From Halorussus caseinilyticus (GTDB lineage Archaea > Halobacteriota > Halobacteria > Halobacteriales > Haladaptataceae): a stretch of DNA of 64,000 bases. The position numbers and the translations under genes are program-made. This document shows positions 58,646-64,000 of the stretch, piece by piece. Numbering within the stretch: position 1 is the stretch's first letter; every line of letters begins with the position of its first letter. The stretch covers positions 3,224,001-3,288,000 of the forward strand of contig NZ_CP119809.1 of assembly GCF_029338395.1 (NCBI RefSeq), read 5' to 3'. Under the pieces are notes generated by a model, which was given only the letters and a program-made list of their open reading frames with translations, had not been told where the DNA came from and did no database searches.

Positions 58646-59953
58646 ATGCGACACGATGGCAAGGAGCAGGCGAATCGGCGGACGTTTCTCAAGTTCGCGG
58701 GCGCGGGTGGACTGGCGGCAACTGCTGGCTGTCTCGGACTCGGTGGTAGCGGTGGCGGCGGTGACGGTCCCGACAAGATAGTGTTCGGCCAGCCAGCGGC
58801 CCAGACCGGCCAGTGGGACTTCCTCCAACCGGGCGTCTCGCAGGCGACCGACGCCGCGGTCAAGCACATCAACGACGCTGGCGGACCGCTCGACGCGGAC
58901 TTCGAAGTCGTCCGACGCGACACCGCCGTCAAGCCACAGGAGGCCCGGTCGGTCGTCACGCAACTCGTGGAGAACGACGACGCGCTGGCGCTGTTGGGTC
59001 TGTTCTCCAGCGAAATCAACCCCCTCTTCGACTTCCTGCAGGAACAGAAGACGCCCGTCGTAACGCCGTGGCCGGGGTCGAACTTCCTCGACACCCGCGG
59101 CGGCGACCACGGGACGCCCGAGAACCTCGACGACGACGAGTGGGTCTGGCGGACCGTCATCAGCGACACGGTTCACACCGCGGGCGCGGCCAAGCGCGCG
59201 CTCGACCAAGGCCACAGTAGGGTCGGCGTCATCAACGGCAACACCGAAGGCGCGCGCAGTTGGGCCGACGGCTTCGTCAACGCCTACGAGGAGGGCGGCG
59301 GCACCGTCGCCGAACAGGTCGAAGTCAGTCAGGGCAGTTCGAGCTACCAGTCGGCGCTCAGCCGCCTCTTCGAGGCAGACTTCGACGCGTTCGCGGTGAG
59401 CATCCCGCTCGAAGACGCCATCACCCTGTTGGGCGACTGGGCCGACGGCGGCTACGGCCGCCAGCCCATCCTCTCTGACCCCCTCGCGCAGGACGAACTC
59501 CCCAAGCAGGTCGGGAGCGCCCTCGACGGCGCGTGGGCCGCCAGCCCCGGCGACGCCGGACCGAGCTACGACACCTTCGAGAGCGAGTACAACAGCGTGG
59601 ACGGGGACGCCGAGATAAACGGCTGGACCGCCCCGGCGTGGGACGCGACGCAGGTGGCCGCTCTCGCAATCGAGCGCGCCGGAGAAGCGAGCAGAGAGGC
59701 CGTCGAGAAGAATCTCGGGCCGGTCACGCGAGGCGAGGGCACGGAAGTCGCCTCGTTCGAGGAGGGCAAGGAGGCGCTGGCCGACGGCGACGAAATCGTC
59801 TACCGAGGCGCGGCGACGGCGGCGACGTTCACGAACTTCGGCAACGTCTTCGGTTCCGTGACCATCAACGAGGCGAACGGCGGGTCGTTCTCGACCATCG
59901 AGACCATCCCGGCCGAGGAACTGCGCCAGTTCGTCAGCGAAGACGAGTACTGA
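58646..59953 (+). CDS. substrate-binding protein of a branched-chain amino-acid-type ABC transporter
   Basis: A 435-residue exported receptor. The N-terminus NRRTFLKFAGAGGLAATAG then Cys gives a Tat motif and a lipobox, so it is a surface lipoprotein. A GlySer-rich linker (31-41) follows, and the rest is a periplasmic-binding fold type I with LVENDDALALLGLFSSEINP and DGAWAASPGDAG. Ligands of this class are branched-chain amino acids, urea or amides; which one here is unclear. It heads the operon, followed by livH after 3 bp. The AT-rich region 58505-58645 presumably holds its promoter. Confidence 0.9.
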   Translation: MRHDGKEQANRRTFLKFAGAGGLAATAGCLGLGGSGGGGDGPDKIVFGQPAAQTGQWDFLQPGVSQATDAAVKHINDAGGPLDADFEVVRRDTAVKPQEARSVVTQLVENDDALALLGLFSSEINPLFDFLQEQKTPVVTPWPGSNFLDTRGGDHGTPENLDDDEWVWRTVISDTVHTAGAAKRALDQGHSRVGVINGNTEGARSWADGFVNAYEEGGGTVAEQVEVSQGSSSYQSALSRLFEADFDAFAVSIPLEDAITLLGDWADGGYGRQPILSDPLAQDELPKQVGSALDGAWAASPGDAGPSYDTFESEYNSVDGDAEINGWTAPAWDATQVAALAIERAGEASREAVEKNLGPVTRGEGTEVASFEEGKEALADGDEIVYRGAATAATFTNFGNVFGSVTINEANGGSFSTIETIPAEELRQFVSEDEY

Positions 59954-59956
59954 GAT

Positions 59957-60871
59957 ATGGGGTTGGCTCAGAACGTCGTCTTCGGTCTCGTCACGGGTTC
60001 GTACATCGCTATCGCCGCCATCGGGTTCACGCTCATCTACGGCATCGTGAACATGATAAACTTCGCGTACGGCGAGTATCTCACCATCGGCGCGTTCGTC
60101 GGCGTCCTCTCGGCCGGGATGCTCCCGTTGCCTCTGCCGGTCGCGGCGCTCGTGGCGATGGCCGGGGGCGGCGTCGCCAGTCTCGTCCTCGCGCGGGCGT
60201 TCTTCACGCCCATCAACGACACCGGTCCCGTGCCGATGCTCCTCACGTCCATCGGTCTCGGGTTAGCACTCCGGAACCTCATCCGACTCACCGGCGGGCG
60301 GAGCGCGCGCTACTTCGACACCGAGACAGCGACCTACCGATTCGACGGCCTGCCGGACCTCGCGGTCGGTCCGGTGGACCTGCTTGGCGACCTGTTCGTC
60401 ACCTCCGAGCAACTCGTCGTCGTCGGGAGCGCGGTCGCGGTCTTCGTCGTCCTGCACGCGATGCTGACCCGGACCGACGTGGGCATCGCCATGCGCGCGA
60501 TGGGCGACGACGAGAGTCTGGCCCGCGTCCGGGGCATCGACACGCAGTTCATCCGCGACAGCGTTTGGGTGGTGGCTGGCGTGTTGGCGGGACTCGCGGG
60601 CGTCCTCATCGGCATCCAGACGAACGTCAGTTCCAGCACCGGCTTCAGCCACATCCTACAGATTCTCGCCGCCGCCATCCTCGGCGGGGCCGGGAGTCCG
60701 TACGGGGCCATCGCGGGAGCCTACGTCATCGGTCTCGTGCTGGCGCTCTCGACGGCGTTCCTCCCCGCGGGGATGACGGGCATCTCGACGGCGGTGGCCT
60801 TTTTCATCCTCGTCGTCGTCCTGCTGGTCAAGCCGAGCGGTATCGCCGGACAGGAGGTGCGTGAGGCGTGA
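59957..60871 (+). CDS. livH: LivH-type ABC permease
   Basis: A 304-residue membrane permease of the high-affinity branched-chain amino-acid class. Around eight to nine segments. The family features include FGLVTGSYIAIAAIGFTLIYGIVNMINFAYG at the N-terminus (quoted in part) and ILGGAGSPYGAIAGAYVIG in the EAA-like loop region that contacts the ATPase. Start ATG 59957, three bases after the receptor stop. Its last codons overlap the livM GTG by four bases (GTGA), a sign of coupling. Acts in the cytoplasmic membrane. Confidence 0.92.
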   Translation: MGLAQNVVFGLVTGSYIAIAAIGFTLIYGIVNMINFAYGEYLTIGAFVGVLSAGMLPLPLPVAALVAMAGGGVASLVLARAFFTPINDTGPVPMLLTSIGLGLALRNLIRLTGGRSARYFDTETATYRFDGLPDLAVGPVDLLGDLFVTSEQLVVVGSAVAVFVVLHAMLTRTDVGIAMRAMGDDESLARVRGIDTQFIRDSVWVVAGVLAGLAGVLIGIQTNVSSSTGFSHILQILAAAILGGAGSPYGAIAGAYVIGLVLALSTAFLPAGMTGISTAVAFFILVVVLLVKPSGIAGQEVREA

Positions 60872-61935
60872 GCGTCGGCGACCGCCTCCCGGAGAGCATC
60901 GGCGACCGCCTCCCCGACCGGAGCGGCGACTCGGCGCTCGCCCTCGGCGGCGTGCTAGTCGTGCTGGCGGCGCTGTTTGTGCTGACTCCCATCAGTGCGA
61001 CGCTCCCCGGCGCGCTCTACGTCTTCCTCGAAGTCGCCATCCTGTTCGCCGTCTACGGCATCCTCGTGTTGGGGTTGGACCTCCAGTACGGCCACACCGG
61101 GCTGGTCAACTTCGGCCACGTCGTCTTCTTCGCCGTCGGTGGCTACACCGTGGCGATGCTGTCGGCAGAAGACCCCTTCGCGGGTATCGGTCTCGGCCTG
61201 CCGTGGCCGCTGGCGCTCGTGGCCGGAATCGTCGTCGCCGGAGTCCTCGGTGCGGTCGTCGGCGCGACTTCGCTCCGCCTCCGGGACGACTTTCTGGCCA
61301 TCGCTACGCTGGCGACCGCCGAAATCTTCCACTCGCTGTTCGTCAACTTCCGCGGCGTCTTCGGCGGGAACACCGGCATCCTCGGGGTGCCACAGCCGGT
61401 GAAGGCTCTCGCGGGCGACACCGACACCACGCTACTGGCGACTCTGTTGCTGTTCGGCGGTGCCTGCGCTATCACCTTCGCCGTCGTGACGCGCCTGACC
61501 GACTCGCCGTACGGCCGCGTCCTGCGGGCGATTCGGGCCGACGAACTCGTCACGCGGTCGGTCGGCAAGTCCACGTTCACCTACAAGATGCAGGCGTTCG
61601 TCTACGGCGCGGCGCTCGCCGGACTCGCTGGCGGTCTGTTCGCGCTGTACAACGGTGCGGTCGCGCCGGGCTACTTCACGATTCAGGTGACGGTGACGGT
61701 CTGGATAGGCATGTTGCTCGGCGGCGCGTCGAACCACCGCGCGGTGCTGGCGGGTCTCGCGGTCATCATGGGCCTGCGACTCCTGTCTCGGTTCGCGCTC
61801 GGGGTCGCACCGGTCTCGGCCGACGCGTTCGCGTCCATCCGACTCATCTTCGTCGGTCTGGTCCTCGTCGGCGTCATCCGGTACCGACCGGCGGGAATCT
61901 GGGGCGACGAGAAGGAACTGGGGGTGGACTCGTGA
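60868..61935 (+). CDS. livM: LivM-type ABC permease
   Basis: A 355-residue membrane permease with about ten segments. It contains the LivM-class strings GLDLQYGHTGLVNFGHVVFFAVGGY and FVYGAALAGLAGGLFALYNG, and the ATPase-contact loop WIGMLLGGASNHRAVLAG. The first 30 residues are polar and contain two near-identical segments (DRLPESIG and DRLPDRSG). The start is a GTG at 60868. Its end overlaps the next ORF's GTG by four bases. It forms the channel with LivH. Confidence 0.92.
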   Translation: MSVGDRLPESIGDRLPDRSGDSALALGGVLVVLAALFVLTPISATLPGALYVFLEVAILFAVYGILVLGLDLQYGHTGLVNFGHVVFFAVGGYTVAMLSAEDPFAGIGLGLPWPLALVAGIVVAGVLGAVVGATSLRLRDDFLAIATLATAEIFHSLFVNFRGVFGGNTGILGVPQPVKALAGDTDTTLLATLLLFGGACAITFAVVTRLTDSPYGRVLRAIRADELVTRSVGKSTFTYKMQAFVYGAALAGLAGGLFALYNGAVAPGYFTIQVTVTVWIGMLLGGASNHRAVLAGLAVIMGLRLLSRFALGVAPVSADAFASIRLIFVGLVLVGVIRYRPAGIWGDEKELGVDS

Positions 61936-62687
61936 GCCTCCTCGACGTGGACGGCATCGTCAAGGAGTTCGGCGGTCTCCGGGCCATCGACAGGCTCTCG
62001 ATGTCGGTCGAGAAGGGCGAACTCGTCGGCGTGATGGGTCCCAACGGCGCGGGTAAGTCCACGTTCTTCAACTGCGTCAGCGGCGTGCTGACGCCCGACG
62101 ACGGGCAGGTCCGGTTCGACGGCCGCGACGTGACCGGCGACTCCCCCGAGGAGTTAGCCCGGACGGGACTGGTCCGGACGTTCCAGCGGACCCGCGAGCT
62201 GGAGACGATGACGGTCCGGGACAACGTGAGACTCGCCGCGCCCGACCAGCCCGGCGAGCGCACCCTGCCCGCGCTCCTGCGCACGGACGGGATGCAGACC
62301 ACCGAGCGCGAGGTCCGCGAGCGCGCGGACGAACTCATCGAGGCGTTCGAGTTGGACCACCTCGAAGACGAGTACAGCAGTAACCTCTCGGGCGGCCAGC
62401 GCAAACTGTTGGAACTCGCGCGGGTGCTGATGCTCGAACCGGACCTACTGATGCTGGACGAACCGTTCGCGGGGGTCAACCCCTCGCTGACCCGCGACAT
62501 CGCCGCGCGCATCCGCGAGTTGAACGACGACGGGATGACGGTCGTCATCATCGAACACGAGTTGGAGACGCTGACCGAACTCGTGGACCGCCTCGTCGTC
62601 CTCCAGCAGGGGAGCCTCCTCGTGGAGGGCGACCCAGAGGAGGTACTGGCGGACGAGCGCGTCATCGAGGCGTACCTCGGAGAGTGA
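61932..62687 (+). CDS. livG: LivG-type ABC ATPase
   Basis: A 251-residue ATPase. Walker A GPNGAGKST, Q-loop region, the signature LSGGQRKLLELARVLM, Walker B LLMLDEPFAGVNP and the H-loop IIEHELETL are all intact. The start is a GTG at 61932 overlapping livM by four bases. The downstream small ORF begins two bases after its stop. LivG and LivF form the heterodimeric motor. Confidence 0.94.
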   Translation: MSLLDVDGIVKEFGGLRAIDRLSMSVEKGELVGVMGPNGAGKSTFFNCVSGVLTPDDGQVRFDGRDVTGDSPEELARTGLVRTFQRTRELETMTVRDNVRLAAPDQPGERTLPALLRTDGMQTTEREVRERADELIEAFELDHLEDEYSSNLSGGQRKLLELARVLMLEPDLLMLDEPFAGVNPSLTRDIAARIRELNDDGMTVVIIEHELETLTELVDRLVVLQQGSLLVEGDPEEVLADERVIEAYLGE

Positions 62688-62689
62688 CC

Positions 62690-62809
62690 ATGGACCAAGG
62701 ACACAGCTACGAGCAGTTGGACGGAGACGAGACGGCCCGCGAGCGACTGGCGGTCTCCGGCGACGAGTCGCCGGAGACCGCCGACCGACCGACGGAGGTG
62801 GTCGCGTGA
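62690..62809 (+). CDS. 39-residue acidic ORF between livG and livF
   Basis: ATG at 62690, two bases after the livG stop. The peptide reads MDQGHSYEQLDGDETARERL and then AVSGDESPETADRPTEVVA, stop TGA at 62807-62809, overlapping the livF GTG at 62806 by four bases. It is acidic and probably unstructured, with no membrane or metal motif. Overlap at both ends shows coupled translation through it. Either a small subunit or a spacer ORF. Confidence 0.6.
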   Translation: MDQGHSYEQLDGDETARERLAVSGDESPETADRPTEVVA

Positions 62810-63510
62810 GCCTCCTCGACGTGTCGGCCCTCGACGCGGGCTACGGCGAGTTACAGGTCCTCTCGGACGTGGACCTCCACGTCGAAGCGGGCGAGTACGT
62901 CACCATCGTCGGCCCGAACGGGGCTGGCAAGTCCACGGCGATGAAGGCCGTGTTCGGCATCGCAGACCGACTGGGCGGCTCTATCACCTTCGACGGGAGC
63001 GACATCGGCGACTTACCCCCCGAGGAGGTCATCCACGAGGGACTGAGCTACGTCCCGCAGGTGGACAACGTTTTCCCGTCGCTGACGGTCGCGGAGAACC
63101 TGCGACTCGGCGCGTACATCCTCGACGAGACGCCCGACGAGCGCCGACGGGCCGTCTTCGAGCGATTCCCGGTCCTCGAAGAGCGACTCGACGCGAACGC
63201 CGGGACGCTCTCGGGCGGCCAGCAACAGATGCTGGCGATGGGCGCGGCGCTGATGCTCGACCCGGACTTGCTGTTGCTGGACGAACCGTCGGCCGGACTC
63301 GCGCCCGACCTCGTGACCGAGATGTTCGACCGCGTGGACGCGGTTAACGACTCGGGCACGGCCGTCCTGATGGTCGAACAGAACGCGAAGGAGGCCCTGC
63401 GGCGGTGTGACCGCGGCTACGTGCTGGCCCAAGGCGAGAACCGCTACGAGGGGTCGGGCGACGAACTACTGGGCGACGAGGAAGTCCGCAGGCAGTTCCT
63501 CGGCGGCTGA
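62806..63510 (+). CDS. livF: LivF-type ABC ATPase
   Basis: A 234-residue ATPase. Walker A GPNGAGKSTAM, signature LSGGQQQMLAMGAALM, Walker B LLLLDEPSAGLAP, D-loop and the H-loop VEQNAKEALRRC are intact. GTG start at 62806. It ends the liv-type operon. Downstream is a 97-bp gap with a TATA-like TTATTTAG (63578-63585) before an oxidoreductase gene. Confidence 0.94.
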   Translation: MSLLDVSALDAGYGELQVLSDVDLHVEAGEYVTIVGPNGAGKSTAMKAVFGIADRLGGSITFDGSDIGDLPPEEVIHEGLSYVPQVDNVFPSLTVAENLRLGAYILDETPDERRRAVFERFPVLEERLDANAGTLSGGQQQMLAMGAALMLDPDLLLLDEPSAGLAPDLVTEMFDRVDAVNDSGTAVLMVEQNAKEALRRCDRGYVLAQGENRYEGSGDELLGDEEVRRQFLGG

Positions 63511-63606
63511 CGAGTTCGAACCGACCGTCGGCGTCTGCCTGCGTATCTCTTCTCGTTTCGTGGTAACAGTACACTTATTTAGCCGTAGCGTCGAGTGTGT
63601 GTTCAT

Positions 63607-64000
63607 ATGGACGTTGTCGTGGTCGGCGGCGGAATCGTCGGACTCTCCTCGGCGTACTCGCTCGCAACAGCTGGTGCGAACGTCACGCTGGTCGAGAAGG
63701 GGTCGCTCGGGATGGGAAGCACCGCGCGGTCGGCGGGCGGCATCAGGATGCAGTTCTCGACGGAAGTCAACGTCAGGCTTTCGCTGGCGAGCGTGGAAGT
63801 CTGGGACGACTTCGCCGACGAGTTCGGCGTGGACATCGAACATCGGCGACCGGGCTACCTCTTTCTCGCGCGGAGCGACGAGACGGCCGACCGATTCCGG
63901 GCGGACGTGGCGATGCAGAACGACCTCGGGGTCGGAAGCGAGTTCCTCTCGCCCGAGGAGGCGCGCGACCACTGCCCCGGACTCCGAGACGAGCAGTTCG
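63607..64000 (+). CDS. FAD-dependent oxidoreductase (DAO family), 3'-truncated by the window edge
   Basis: The first 131 residues of a DAO-type flavoenzyme. The N-terminal dinucleotide fold VVVVGGGIVGLSSAYSLATAG and the GMGSTARSAGGIRMQFS segment (FAD contact) are typical of glycine/sarcosine/D-amino acid oxidases and related dehydrogenases. The next part (WDDFADEFGVDIEHRRPGYLFL) fits too. The substrate and C-terminal domain lie outside the window. ATG at 63607, with its own TATA-like box 20-30 bp upstream. It may act on the compound imported by the liv-type system, as position suggests only. Confidence 0.85.
   Translation, partial: MDVVVVGGGIVGLSSAYSLATAGANVTLVEKGSLGMGSTARSAGGIRMQFSTEVNVRLSLASVEVWDDFADEFGVDIEHRRPGYLFLARSDETADRFRADVAMQNDLGVGSEFLSPEEARDHCPGLRDEQF

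Noticed and set aside
59533-60864. 443-codon frame overlapping the receptor and livH genes
   Set aside because: Out-of-frame with both genes, arginine-rich throughout, and starts inside the receptor gene.

Overview
The window is a high-GC piece of a haloarchaeal chromosome (Halobacteria). The evidence is acid-rich proteins, archaeal MCM, TFB, HalOD1 and KaiC-like proteins, Tat lipoproteins, VapBC, an archaeal tRNA intron, weak or absent Shine-Dalgarno sites, and TATA-like boxes close to many starts. The species cannot be fixed from sequence alone. No rRNA, CRISPR array, transposase or complete virus was seen.

Layout. 1-4.2 kb: the 3' part of a DEAD/DEAH helicase, a HalOD1 regulator, an SLC13 permease with two RCK_C domains, and tRNA-Pro(UGG). 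4.4-13.6 kb: MCM helicase interrupted by a 346-residue intein, then a tight set of haloarchaea-specific unknowns, a frameshifted gene, a MinD/ParA ATPase, a TFB, another unknown and a second ParA-like protein. 13.7-26.2 kb: HIT protein, isoleucyl-tRNA synthetase, an AT-rich DUF6414-like gene, PRPP synthetase, a decayed arylsulfotransferase, a beta-propeller protein, IMPACT protein, sugar dehydrogenase, hisI and a coiled-coil protein. 26.3-35.5 kb: an RNase H-like unknown, glmM, Hsp20, serB, vapBC, hisA, hisB, a small membrane/micropeptide cassette, an ACT protein and an acetyltransferase. 35.6-44.9 kb: a cation exchanger homologue, FAD and NAD(P) oxidoreductases, a DegP-like protease, an SDR, a ParB-like HTH protein and an M20 peptidase. 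45-50 kb: intron-containing tRNA-Lys(UUU) with its 3' end duplicated 210 bp downstream, a KaiC-like protein, a methyltransferase and several conserved unknowns. 50.3-54.7 kb: a PfkB kinase and a BtpA protein split by an AT-rich two-gene insertion, then a second copy of the membrane/micropeptide cassette. 54.7-64 kb: DHH phosphoesterase, 5'-deoxyadenosine deaminase, a complete branched-chain amino-acid-type ABC operon and the start of a DAO-family oxidoreductase.

Functional links. Three histidine genes (hisI, hisA, hisB) are scattered but share the window with prs, which makes the PRPP their pathway needs. MCM opens a run of short co-directional genes that ends in ParA-type ATPases and a TFB. 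The liv-type operon is translationally coupled from livH to livF and includes a 39-residue ORF.

The most unusual material is outside the large genes. Nearly every long intergenic gap holds a copy of one of two repeat families. Family E1 (four copies) is a structured stem with compensatory base changes followed or preceded by 26-bp degenerate tandem units. Family E2 (seven copies) is a CCGCACCGC-rich tract joined to a long palindrome whose sequence changes between copies while its pairing is kept. Two paralogous cassettes pair a membrane protein with a 35-51 residue basic peptide that starts MGKSxKTGxELEP; neither peptide had been called as a gene because both are so short.
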